A stretch of DNA of 64,000 nucleotides from an uncultured Aeriscardovia sp. (GTDB taxonomy: Bacteria > Actinomycetota > Actinomycetes > Actinomycetales > Bifidobacteriaceae): the NCBI GenBank assembly GCA_903789535.1, contig CAIFES010000001.1:310001-374000 (forward strand), in the 5' to 3' direction. Position numbers and translations under genes: made by a program. Position 1 is the stretch's first letter. Each line of letters starts with the position of its first letter. Below, piece by piece: positions 27,996-39,619 of this stretch. Below the pieces are notes generated by a model. It was given only the letters and a program-made list of their open reading frames with translations, had not been told where the DNA came from and made no database searches.

Positions 27996-28098
27996 CGCAG
28001 CCGGGGACGAAAAGAAGCCGGAAACGAAAAGGGGATGCATGACAAAACAACGGGGACGTACGACAGGGAAAGCAAAAGCAGACCGCGAAACAGAAAAA

Positions 28099-28126
28099 GG
28101 GCACGGCCGACGGATCGGTCGTGCCC
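28099..28126 (-). terminator. Rho-independent terminator of the galactoside operon
   Basis: On the minus strand GGGCACGACCG pairs with CGGCCGTGCCC apart from one mismatch, and TTTTTCTGTTTC follows. It lies about 55 nt beyond the solute-binding protein gene. Confidence 0.85.
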
Positions 28127-28180
28127 TGGAAGGGATCGATGATGATCAGCGCCTTGCGGCACTGAAAGGGATCAGGTGCC

Positions 28181-29551
28181 TCACTGCTTGACGTTGAAGC
28201 CCTGCTGCTTGCCGTAGCTGATGATCTTTGCCTGCCAGTCGGCGATGCCCTTCGTCAGGGTCGTCTTGCCGGTGAACGCGGCACCGGCGGTATCACCGTA
28301 GATGCCACGGGCATAGACCTCGTACGGCAGGAACTGGTAGCCGGAGGTGACATCCTCGGCTGCCTCGGCGAGCACCTCATTGAACTTCTGACCGCCGAAG
28401 TATTCGACCGGCTTGCCGTTGGAATCAGACACGGTGGTGGCGTCGAGGAACGAGCTCTCCTTCATCGCCTTGGCGGAGGCCGGGAAGTTGCCGGCCTTCA
28501 CACGAATGTCGACGCCATCGCCGGCGGTGGCGAACTCAAGGAACTTGTAGGCCGCGGCAGCCTCGGCACCCTTGGAGCCGGCGAGCATGGCGAGCGAGGA
28601 GCCACCGTTCTCAGCGTTGGCCTTCTCACCCTCCTTGAGGGTCGGCATCTTGGCGACGCGCCACTTGCCAGCGGCCGCACCGGCGCCGGAAACGAGGTTG
28701 GCCGGCATCCAGGCGCCGGTCAGCAGGCCGGCGATGGAACCATCACCGAGGGCACGGTTCCAGTCATCGGTCCAGCCCTTGGTCTTGGTGTCGATGAGAC
28801 CCTCATCGATCATCTTCTGCCAGTACTCGGTGAACTTCTTGGCACCGGCGTCACCGGTGAGGTTGACGGTCACATTCGTGCCCGAGGTCTTGAACGGACG
28901 GCCGCCGAAGGCCCAGACCATGGAGTCGTAGAAGCCGGCGTCACCCGAGTCGGAGGTGATGTAGGAGCCGGCCTGGCGGATCTTCTTGGCATCCTCATAG
29001 AACTCGTCCCAGGTCTTCGGGGCCTCGGAGATGCCCGCCTTGTCGAAGACCTCCTTGTTGTAGAAGAAGGCCATCGGGCCGGAATCCTGCGGCAGAGCGT
29101 AAAGCTTGCCCGCCCAGTGGACGGAGTTCCACGTGCCGGTGGTGAAGGTGCTCTTGTACTTCTCGGCACCGTAGGCCGACAGGTCGGCGAGCTTGTGGTT
29201 GATGGCATACTGCGGCACGGCGTAGTACTCGATCTGCGCGATGTCCGGGGCGCCCTTGCCGGCCTTGAGCGCGTTGTCGAGCGCGGTGTAGGCGGCGGAG
29301 TTCGTGCCGGAGTTGGTCAGCTTGACGGTGACGTTCGGGTACTTCTTCTCGAAGGCCTTGACCACCGGGGTGAGCGTGGGCTCCCAGGCCCACACGTTGA
29401 CAGTGACCTTCTTGTTCGGGTCGAACTTGGTCACCGAGGACGACGAGGACGAGCCCGACGACGCGGAGTTCGAATTGCCGCAGGCGGCGAGCGAGCCCGC
29501 CATCGCAATGGCGCCGATGAGGGCGACCGTCTTCTTCACAGACAGCTTCAT
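28181..29551 (-). CDS. ABC sugar transporter, solute-binding lipoprotein
   Basis: Captures the sugar outside the cell for the two adjacent permeases. It has 456 residues. The signal peptide ends in the lipobox LAAC (Cys about 24), followed by an Asn/Ser-rich linker. The mature domain is a family-1 extracellular solute-binding fold with YALPQDSGPMAFFYNKEVFDKAGI and KTWDEFYEDAKKI. AGGAAAGGA precedes the start. It is the last gene of permease-permease-GH42-binding protein. A galactoside substrate, possibly galacto-oligosaccharides from galactan, is inferred from the GH42 neighbour. No ATPase is present, so a shared MsiK-type ATPase is expected elsewhere. Confidence 0.92.
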   Translation of the reverse strand: MKLSVKKTVALIGAIAMAGSLAACGNSNSASSGSSSSSSVTKFDPNKKVTVNVWAWEPTLTPVVKAFEKKYPNVTVKLTNSGTNSAAYTALDNALKAGKGAPDIAQIEYYAVPQYAINHKLADLSAYGAEKYKSTFTTGTWNSVHWAGKLYALPQDSGPMAFFYNKEVFDKAGISEAPKTWDEFYEDAKKIRQAGSYITSDSGDAGFYDSMVWAFGGRPFKTSGTNVTVNLTGDAGAKKFTEYWQKMIDEGLIDTKTKGWTDDWNRALGDGSIAGLLTGAWMPANLVSGAGAAAGKWRVAKMPTLKEGEKANAENGGSSLAMLAGSKGAEAAAAYKFLEFATAGDGVDIRVKAGNFPASAKAMKESSFLDATTVSDSNGKPVEYFGGQKFNEVLAEAAEDVTSGYQFLPYEVYARGIYGDTAGAAFTGKTTLTKGIADWQAKIISYGKQQGFNVKQ

Positions 29552-29605
29552 GGCTGTTCCTTTCCTCCGCTGGTCTGTTGCGACCAGCCTTCTGATCTTC
29601 TCTGA

Positions 29606-32825
<3,220 letters not shown>

Positions 32826-32829
<4 letters not shown>

Positions 32830-33749
32830 CTCATCTGCTCCTTCATGCTCGAAAGCTGGACCGCGTAGGCCAGGACCATGGTGATGACGGCCATCACGAT
32901 GGCCAGTGCGGCCGCGTAGTTGGACTCGCCGCCCATGAAGCTGAGGTTGTACGCGTACATGTTCGGCGTGTAATACGTCGTGATCACGTTGCCGGGGACC
33001 ATCGTCTTGAGGATCTGCGGCTCATTGAACAGCTGGAACGAGCCGATGATCGAGAAGATCACCGTGATGGCCAAGGACCCCCTCAGCTCGGGCATCTTGA
33101 TCTTGCGCACGATCTGCCACTCGCTGGCGCCGTCGATGGCGGCCGCCTCGTAGAGGTCATGCGGGATGGTGGACAGCGCCGCGTAGAAGATCAGCATGTT
33201 GTAGCCGGTGAACTCCCACGTGTTGATGTTGCCGATCGAGACGAGGATCCAGTCGGGGCTGAACGCGTCAAGGTGCCAGCCCAGCGCCGCGTTCATCGAG
33301 CCGATCAGACCGTACTTGGCCGAGTACATGAAGCCCCACATGAGGGTGGAGACCACGGCCGGCACCGCGTACGGCAGGAATGTGGAGATGCGGAAGAAGC
33401 GCATGCCGTGCAGGCGCATCGAGTCGAGCGCCAGGGCGACCAGCGCCGCCAGGGCGAGCATGATCGGCACCTGGACGACCGTGAACAGGGCGACCCTGCC
33501 CACCGAGTACCAGAAGTTGCCGTCATGGAACAGGCGGTCATAATTGGCGAACCCCGCGAACACCGTGCCGCCGATCATCTTCTCCTGGAAGAAGCTGATG
33601 TAGATGGCATAGATGATCGGGATGATGAACACGAACACAAACACGACGGCGAACGGCCACATAAACTTCCAGCCGCGCCAGTCGCGACGGTGCTTGTTCA
33701 CCGGCACATCCGATGCCGAGGAGCGCACCGCTTGCTGAGCAGTCGTCAT
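32826..33749 (-). CDS. ABC sugar transporter permease (MalF type)
   Basis: First gene of the galactoside operon and partner of the second permease. It has 307 residues with six membrane segments, beginning with FMWPFAVVFVFVFIIPIIYAIYISFFQ. The EAA loop is EAAAIDGASEWQIVRKIKMPELRGS at about 210. AAGGGGGAG precedes the ATG at 33749. It is transcribed divergently from a LacI-family gene, with paired LacI-type operators between them. Confidence 0.93.
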
Positions 33750-33858
33750 TTCTCCCCCTTAAAGCCTTCTGCGTTGAAGACGCCGTGTCGTCGCTGACCC
33801 GGCGTGGGCAGATCCCATGACCGCCCTCTTTCTTTCCCGGGCGATTCCACTGGAACCT

Positions 33859-33883
33859 GTTAACGTTAACTGTTATCGTTAAC
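33859..33883. promoter_or_regulatory. Paired LacI-type operators of the galactoside locus
   Basis: GTTAACGTTAAC (33859-33870) is a perfect palindrome, and GTTATCGTTAAC (33872-33883) is a one-mismatch copy whose centre is 13 bp away. Both carry the central CG typical of LacI-family sites. They lie in the 346-nt space between the first permease gene and the divergent LacI gene and can serve both promoters. Confidence 0.75.
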
Positions 33884-33962
33884 ACTACAACACTCCTCGC
33901 AGAATGCAAGAGGTGGAAACGCGAATTCGGCGCAGGCCTGTCCTTTCCGGCGTGTCGCCCGG

Positions 33963-34065
33963 CACAGATGCCGTCGCACAGAATGCAGACCGTCATACGG
34001 AACGCAGAAATGCCATCTCGCACGGAATGCGGAAACGCCATCGCACAGATGCCACCGCACACAAC
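33963..34065. repeat. Degenerate tandem repeat in the LacI gene leader
   Basis: About five copies of a 15-25-nt motif of the form CCRTCGCACRGAATGCRGA follow one another (near 33971, 33990, 34013, 34038, 34052). They sit between the operators and the LacI start, so they form most of its mRNA leader. They have no recognisable function. Confidence 0.5.
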
Positions 34066-34095
34066 GGTGCACTGAGAACAGAAAGAAGGCGGACG

Positions 34096-35124
34096 ATGGG
34101 ACTCAACGCTTCACTGGCCGACGTGGCGCGCGAGGCCGGCGTCTCCCAGCAGACCGTCTCGCGTGTGGCCAACGACACGGGCCAGGTGAGCCAGGCCACG
34201 CGCGCGAAGGTGCGCGCGGCGATGCACAAGGTGGGCTACCGGCCCAACTACGCCGCCAAGGCGCTGCGACGCGGCACGTTCCAGACCATCGGCGTGGCGA
34301 TGTTCGACATCACCGCCACCGGCAACATCGGTCTGCTCGACGGGATCGCCGAGGCCGCGAGCCGGCAGGGCTACGCCGTCACCATCCGTATCCTCGGCGA
34401 CGAGGACCGCACCCTCGCCCGGGTGGAAAAATCCATGGCACGCCTGCCCGTCGACGGGATCATCGTGGTCATGGAGCGCCTGCTCACCGATCTGGATACC
34501 TTCTCACGCCGGCTCAACACGCCGATGACGATCATCACCCCGGCGGCCGTGCGTTCGTGCTCCACCCTCGACGCCGACCAGGCGCAGGGGACCCGGCTCG
34601 CCGTGGACTATCTGCATTCCAACGGGCACGCGGCCATCGCCTTCGTGCCCGGCCCCGAGGATTCCGTCGCCTCGCAGACCCGTCTGCACGCCTATGAGCA
34701 GCAGATGGGGGCGCTCGGCCTCGCGCCGCTCGTGCAGGACCACGGCGACTGGACCGCCAACTCGGGCTACCGCATCGGCACGGCCCTTGCGCGGCAGGTC
34801 AGGGACGGCGGCGTCACCGCCGTGCTCGCCGCCAACGACAACATGGCCAACGGCATCTGGCAGGCATTCGCACGCGCAGGTCTGCGCATCCCGCAGGACG
34901 TGAGCCTGATCGGCGTGGACAACTCCCTCTCCGAGTCGATCCCCAATCTGCGGCTCGACTCGCTCGACCAGCATTTCACCGAGATCGGCCGGCAGGCGGT
35001 CGACCTCACGCTGCGCGCCGCACGCGCGCAGCAGCGTACCGGGCGCCCGCCGCGGCCCGAGCACCGGCTCGTGCCGATGGACCTCGTCCGTCGCGGCTCG
35101 GTGGGTCCGATGCCGCGGCGCTGA
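34096..35124 (+). CDS. LacI-family transcriptional regulator, probable galactoside regulator
   Basis: Likely repressor of the divergent transporter-GH42 operon and of itself. It has 342 residues. The helix-turn-helix is at about 5-30 (SLADVAREAGVSQQTVSRVANDTGQVS), the hinge at about 45-60 (YRPNYAAKALRRG), then a sugar-sensing domain with ANDNMANGIWQAFARAGLRIPQDVSLIGVDN. The ATG at 34096 has GAAGG upstream. The frame extends to 33904, but through the leader repeats rather than conserved protein. Confidence 0.88.
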   Translation: MGLNASLADVAREAGVSQQTVSRVANDTGQVSQATRAKVRAAMHKVGYRPNYAAKALRRGTFQTIGVAMFDITATGNIGLLDGIAEAASRQGYAVTIRILGDEDRTLARVEKSMARLPVDGIIVVMERLLTDLDTFSRRLNTPMTIITPAAVRSCSTLDADQAQGTRLAVDYLHSNGHAAIAFVPGPEDSVASQTRLHAYEQQMGALGLAPLVQDHGDWTANSGYRIGTALARQVRDGGVTAVLAANDNMANGIWQAFARAGLRIPQDVSLIGVDNSLSESIPNLRLDSLDQHFTEIGRQAVDLTLRAARAQQRTGRPPRPEHRLVPMDLVRRGSVGPMPRR

Positions 35125-35153
35125 GCCGTCGGCACCCGCACCGCCCGGATGAC

Positions 35154-35208
35154 GGGCCGGGCATCGCCCTTCGCTCCTTTGAGCGGCGAATCGGGAGTTG
35201 GCCCGGCC
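35154..35208. terminator. Stem-loop between convergent LacI gene and ptrB
   Basis: GGGCCGGGC (35154-35162) can pair with GCCCGGCC (35201-35208) around an inner hairpin (TTCGCTC paired with GAGCG). It fills the gap between two convergent stops. No long T-run follows, so this is a moderate call. Confidence 0.4.
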
Positions 35209-35214
35209 GTTATC

Positions 35215-37611
35215 TCAGGCGTGGATGCCCATCTGGTCCAGGCACCACGCGTTCTCCTCGCACAGCCGGTGCCAGGCTGTGTACCGGCCGGAGGCGCCGG
35301 CATGGCCGCCCTCCTCCTCCACACGGATGAAGGCATCGGCGCCGACCTTCGGCTCCTGCAGCCGCGCGATCCATTTGAGCGGTTCGACGGGCAGCACGCG
35401 CGTGTCGGAGAGCGAGGTGGTGGCGAAGATGTGCGGGAAGGCACGGGTCCCCCAGTGCCGCTCGCGCTGTGCCGCGGTCTGCACGTTCTCATAGGGCGAG
35501 TAGGAGCGCATGTACCTGTAGACGTCCGCGTCGTGCAGCGGGTCGCCCCACTCGTCCCACTCGGTCACCGTCAGCGGCAGATCGGGGCGCAGGATGGAGG
35601 TGAGCGCGTCCACGAACGGCACGTCCGCCTCGATGGCATGGAAGAGCGTGGGGGCCATGTTGGCCACCGCCCCCATGAGCAGGCCCCCGGCCGAACCGCC
35701 CTCGGCCACCGTGCGGGCCGGATCAGCCAACCCGTGGTGCTGCAGCGCGGAGACAGCGTCGATGAAGTCGGTGAACGTGTTCTTCTTGTGCAGCTTTTTG
35801 CCGTCCTCATACCAGCGCCGGCCGAGCTCGCCGCCGCCGCGCACATGGACGGTGGCGTACAGCACCCCCCTGTCCAGCAGCGACAGGCGCGGCACGGAGA
35901 AACCGGGGTCGGAGCTGGAGCCATAAGCGCCGTAGCCGATCACGAACAGCGGCGCCGGGCGTTCCGGCCCGCCCTCGCCCATGCCGGGTGCGCCAGGACG
36001 CCAGACGAGCGAGACCGGCACCCACGCGCCGTCGCGGGCACGCACACGCACGAGCCGCTCGCGGTAGTCGCACTGGTCGAAGTCGCCGAGCACCTCCTGA
36101 CGTTTGAGCAGACGGTCGGCACCGGTGGCGGTATCGAGGTCGTGCAGCTGCGAGGGCCGCGTCCACGAGCCGTAGGCGTAGCGCAGATGCGGCTCGTCGT
36201 AGCTGGGCATGCCCACCGAGTCGATCGACCATACGGGCCCGTCGATCTGCGTGCGCATATCCCCCAGCACGCCGTGGCTTGCCTCCGCGCCGCCAAGGTG
36301 CGCGGGTTCCTGCGCGCCCGAGCGGTCCACCGGGTCGAGGTCGGCCGGACCGCCGATGCCCTTGCCGGGCACCACGTCACGGAACGGCCATGGCCTGCCC
36401 TGCCGGAACGCGTCGGTGGCCGCCTGTTTCGTGCAGACCGCGAGCCGGGCCACTCCCCCACGCCGGTAGCCGAGCACGATGAAGCGCCGGTAGATCTCGA
36501 TGCCGTCGATGCGCAGCCCCACACGGGTATGCGGGTCCTCGGCGGGGATGGAGCCGCGGGCGATGACGCGCCCCTCGCCGATGGACAGCGGCAGGGGGCT
36601 GGCCGTCAGGTCGACGACGTCGATCTCATAGTTCTCGTCACGGCTGTCATGGATCACGAACGCCACCGGGAAGCCGGCCTCATCGTCATCCGTGCCGTCC
36701 TGATCGCCCAGGCGCGCGAACGCCACATCATAATCGACGCCGTCGCGGCGGGCGATGACCGGCTCGAACGTGCCGGTGGGGTCATCGGCTGACAGGCGCA
36801 GTATCTCGGAAGTGGTCTTGGACGAGGAGGAGATGACGATCCATTTCTCGTCGAAGCTCAGGCCCACGCCGATGAAGAACCGGCCGTCCTTCTCCTCGTA
36901 GACGAGCGCGTCGTCGCCCGTCGGGGTGCCGACTTTGTGCCGCCAGATCTGGAAGGGCCTGTGCGCGGCGTCGAGGCGCGGATAGAACACCCAGCGCGCG
37001 TCGGGCGTCAGACAGGCCCCGCCGCCCGTGCCCTCGATGCGGTCAGGCAGGTCGAGCGCGGAGCCGGGACGGGCCACATCGGCGGGGATGCGCCGCAGCC
37101 ACAGGTCATAGCGCTCGTCGCCGGTCGTGTCGGCACCGATGAGCAGCAGCGTGCCGTCGTGCGAGACGTCGAGGGTTCCGAGCGCGAAGAAGTCGTGCCC
37201 GCGGCTCTCCACGTTGGCGTCCATGTAGACCTGCTCGCCGAGCATGCTGCCCGGGGCGCCGGTGACGGCGGGCGGGGTCCAGTCGTCCGGCCCGGTCACG
37301 GGCACGCGGCATTGCAGTCCGTACTGCTCGCCTTCGACCGTGCGGGCGAAATACCACCAGTCGTCCATGCGCACCGGCACGGACATGTCGCTCTGGCGGA
37401 TCCTGTGCGACATCTCGTCGAACAGCGCGTCGGACAAGGGCTTCAGGCGTCCGAGGCGTCGTGCGGCGATCCTGTTCTGGGCGGCGATGAAGTCCTTCGT
37501 GCGCGGCGAGGAGGCATCACGCAGCCATTCATAGTCATCGACGAACGTGTCACCGTGGAACGTGCGGGCGGTCGGGATTTTCGCCGCGGGCGGGAAGTGT
37601 GGTTGTTCCAC
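35215..37611 (-). CDS. ptrB: Oligopeptidase B-type S9 serine peptidase
   Basis: Cleaves short peptides, typically after basic residues, in the cytoplasm. It has 798 residues, somewhat longer than usual (about 690-720). An N-terminal beta-propeller is followed by an alpha/beta-hydrolase domain. The catalytic Ser is in EGGSAGGLLMGAVAN. YGAYGSSSDPGFS and HVRGGGELGRRWYEDGK are typical of oligopeptidase B, and the catalytic His lies near EEGGHAGASGRY. The start is GTG at 37611, six nt after gcvH, with GAGG in the overlap. Confidence 0.92.
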   Translation of the reverse strand: MEQPHFPPAAKIPTARTFHGDTFVDDYEWLRDASSPRTKDFIAAQNRIAARRLGRLKPLSDALFDEMSHRIRQSDMSVPVRMDDWWYFARTVEGEQYGLQCRVPVTGPDDWTPPAVTGAPGSMLGEQVYMDANVESRGHDFFALGTLDVSHDGTLLLIGADTTGDERYDLWLRRIPADVARPGSALDLPDRIEGTGGGACLTPDARWVFYPRLDAAHRPFQIWRHKVGTPTGDDALVYEEKDGRFFIGVGLSFDEKWIVISSSSKTTSEILRLSADDPTGTFEPVIARRDGVDYDVAFARLGDQDGTDDDEAGFPVAFVIHDSRDENYEIDVVDLTASPLPLSIGEGRVIARGSIPAEDPHTRVGLRIDGIEIYRRFIVLGYRRGGVARLAVCTKQAATDAFRQGRPWPFRDVVPGKGIGGPADLDPVDRSGAQEPAHLGGAEASHGVLGDMRTQIDGPVWSIDSVGMPSYDEPHLRYAYGSWTRPSQLHDLDTATGADRLLKRQEVLGDFDQCDYRERLVRVRARDGAWVPVSLVWRPGAPGMGEGGPERPAPLFVIGYGAYGSSSDPGFSVPRLSLLDRGVLYATVHVRGGGELGRRWYEDGKKLHKKNTFTDFIDAVSALQHHGLADPARTVAEGGSAGGLLMGAVANMAPTLFHAIEADVPFVDALTSILRPDLPLTVTEWDEWGDPLHDADVYRYMRSYSPYENVQTAAQRERHWGTRAFPHIFATTSLSDTRVLPVEPLKWIARLQEPKVGADAFIRVEEEGGHAGASGRYTAWHRLCEENAWCLDQMGIHA

Positions 37612-37617
37612 GATGCC

Positions 37618-38010
37618 TCACAGGCTGCGCACGAAAGAGGCGTACTCGGCCGCAGAGATGAGCGAGGTGTTGGAGTCGTCGGCGTCGGTGGCGGAGACCT
37701 TGATGATCCAGCCCTGCCCGTACGGGTCACGGTTGATGAGCGTGGGATCGTCCTCCAGCGCCTGGTTGACGGCGGCGATGGTGCCGGTCACCGGGCTGAT
37801 GAGCTGGTCGACGGTCTTGGAGCTCTCCAGCTCGACGGCGGGCTCGCCCTGCTTGACGGGCTCGCCCACGGAGGGCAGGTCGACGAAGACGAGGTCGCCG
37901 AGCTGGTCCTGGGCGTAGTCGGTGATGCCCACGACCACCGGGTCGACGGATCGGTCGAGCCAGGCGTGGGCCTTGGTGTAGTGCAGATGTTCGGGTGTCT
38001 CAGTACTCAT
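37618..38010 (-). CDS. gcvH: Glycine cleavage system H protein / lipoyl carrier
   Basis: Carries a lipoyl arm. In the glycine cleavage system it shuttles the aminomethyl group. It has 130 residues. The lipoylated Lys lies in VELESSKTVDQLISP at about residue 63, and INRDPYGQGWIIKV closes the fold. No gcvT or gcvP lies nearby, so the role here may be a stand-alone lipoyl relay. TAGGCT lies seven nt before ATG 38010 with no ribosome site. ptrB follows after six nt. Confidence 0.93.
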   Translation of the reverse strand: MSTETPEHLHYTKAHAWLDRSVDPVVVGITDYAQDQLGDLVFVDLPSVGEPVKQGEPAVELESSKTVDQLISPVTGTIAAVNQALEDDPTLINRDPYGQGWIIKVSATDADDSNTSLISAAEYASFVRSL

Positions 38011-38017
38011 AGTCCCA

Positions 38018-38070
38018 AGCCTATCGCCGGCGTATTTTTCCCGTCCACAGCTGAACAATTGTGGAAAACT
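38018..38070 (-). promoter_or_regulatory. gcvH promoter with AGTTTTCCACA upstream element
   Basis: On the minus strand AGTTTTCCACA (38070-38060) is followed by 36 nt, then TAGGCT (38023-38018), TGG and the ATG. Spacing and sequence match the elements before the genes starting at 9882 and 21265. A second CCACA-like site, CAGCTGTGGACG, lies between element and -10. Confidence 0.6.
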
Positions 38071-38195
38071 CGCGGACCTGTCCGGTCCATCGTCGTCACC
38101 AACACACGTATCAGCTGACGCCCGCGTTACGCCTGACGGCACCTCACGGACATCTTCGCCTCAGAGCACCCTGTGGTTAACCGCGTGGTACCGCC

Positions 38196-39488
38196 TCACA
38201 GTGCCGTGACCGCGGCGGCGATCCGCTCGATCCCCGCCCGCATCACCTCAGGGTTCGTGGCGATGTTGACGCGCACCCAGTCGCCCCAGTCGCGCCCGCC
38301 ATAGTCCGCGCCGGGGTTGACGCCGACCTTCGCCTTCTCGAGCAGCCAGCCGGCCACATCCCCGTCCGCGGGCGAATAGCGTGTGTAAGCGGACAGATCA
38401 AGAAAGGCGAGATAGGTGCCCTTGCCGAACTCGCAGCGCGCCTTGGGCAGCTTCTCGGCCACGAGATCGCGGAACAGCTTCTCGTTGCTGATGAGCCCTT
38501 CGATCACCCGTTCGAGCCAGGCATCGGATTTCTCCAGGCAGTAGGCCTGCACGAGCGCGCCAAGGTGCGTGCCGCGCTCCACGTCCGAGCGGGTCAGCCC
38601 GGCGAGCAGGTCCTGGCAGTCCGGGTCCTGCCCCGCCAGCACCGCGGCGGCTGGCAGCGAGGCCATCGCATACGCCTTCGTGGCGGAGAAGAACGAGATG
38701 GCCGACTGCGCCTGCGGCAGCGAGAGGACCGGCACGAACCGGGTCGCGGGATCATCCTCCATCTGCGCGGCGGGGATGCGCACGAGCGGTGAGAAAATCT
38801 CGTCGACGAGCAGACGCACATGCCAGCGTTCGCACACGAGCGCGAGCCGGGCCAGCACATCGGCGGTGTAGACGGTGCCGGTGGGGTTGTTGGGCGAGGC
38901 CATGACGAGCACGGTGTTGTAGCCGGTCAGCGAGGCGGTTTCCGGCGCATTGCGTTTCAGATTCTCGAACAGCGCGTTCAGGGCGGGGAAATCAGGCAGC
39001 AGCTCGGCGCTGTCGCGTGTGCGCACGAGCGGGACCGTCTCGAGCCGGTAGCCTTCGGCGAGTCGGCCGAGATAGCGCGGGTAGGCGGGGGTGAGCGCCA
39101 CGACCGTGCCCTGCCAGCGGGCCGCGCCGTCCGGGCCGGCGGCCGTCATGTCGCGGTTGGGTCGGTGGCCGAGCGTCTTTTCGATGACGGCACGCATGGC
39201 GGAGATCACATCGCTGACCACACGCGCGTGCGACACGTCGAGATCGGCGTTCCAGTGTCGATGCGCGAAGCGGCGATAGGCGTCGAGGTACGTCTGTTCG
39301 TCCAGATGGGAGATATAGCCGAGGTCGCCTTTGTCGAAGAGGAAATCGGCCTCGTGCTTTGCCTCGTCGGGGGCGGGCAGATCCATGTCGGCCACCCACA
39401 GCGGCAGCACGCCGGGGCCGAGATCGCGCCATTTTCGGCCCGTGCGGCGGGCGAGGTCGGCGGGGCTGATCTGCGAGAAGATGTTCAT
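38196..39488 (-). CDS. MalY/PatB-type PLP-dependent aminotransferase (C-S lyase)
   Basis: Probable cystathionine beta-lyase or related C-S lyase of fold type I. It has 430 residues. LPLWVADMDLPAPDE at the N-terminus is the MalY/PatB hallmark. VMASPNNPTGTVY (Asn contact), DEIFSPLV (Asp) and SATKAYAMASLPAAAVL (PLP lysine) follow. TAAACC lies six nt before the ATG and no ribosome site is seen, so the mRNA may be leaderless. It converges with nothing nearby and ends 185 nt before gcvH. Confidence 0.88.
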   Translation of the reverse strand: MNIFSQISPADLARRTGRKWRDLGPGVLPLWVADMDLPAPDEAKHEADFLFDKGDLGYISHLDEQTYLDAYRRFAHRHWNADLDVSHARVVSDVISAMRAVIEKTLGHRPNRDMTAAGPDGAARWQGTVVALTPAYPRYLGRLAEGYRLETVPLVRTRDSAELLPDFPALNALFENLKRNAPETASLTGYNTVLVMASPNNPTGTVYTADVLARLALVCERWHVRLLVDEIFSPLVRIPAAQMEDDPATRFVPVLSLPQAQSAISFFSATKAYAMASLPAAAVLAGQDPDCQDLLAGLTRSDVERGTHLGALVQAYCLEKSDAWLERVIEGLISNEKLFRDLVAEKLPKARCEFGKGTYLAFLDLSAYTRYSPADGDVAGWLLEKAKVGVNPGADYGGRDWGDWVRVNIATNPEVMRAGIERIAAAVTAL

Positions 39489-39547
39489 GCTTCTGGTTTA
39501 CCCGGTTACGCCGATGGGGGAACGATCAATTGTCTGCCCTCAGGGTC

Positions 39548-39588
39548 TACATTTGTCGTTGCATACAGACTACATTTGTAGATATTCA
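39548..39588 (+). promoter_or_regulatory. copB promoter with cop-box-like sites
   Basis: TACATTTGTA (39571-39580) matches the TACANNTGTA cop box bound by CopY/BlaI-type copper repressors. TACATTTGTC (39548-39557) is a one-mismatch copy centred 23 bp upstream. TTGCAT (39559-39564) and TATTCA (39583-39588) could be -35 and -10 with an 18-bp spacer, which puts the perfect box between them. No copY-like gene lies in the window. Confidence 0.6.
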
Positions 39589-39619
39589 TACGGGAGCAAT
39601 TCAGAGGAGGATGGTGACG

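Noticed and set aside
33904..34095. N-terminal extension of the galactoside LacI regulator from ATG 33904
   Set aside because: The extension is encoded by leader repeats, and the family fold starts at MGLNASLADV with its own ribosome site.
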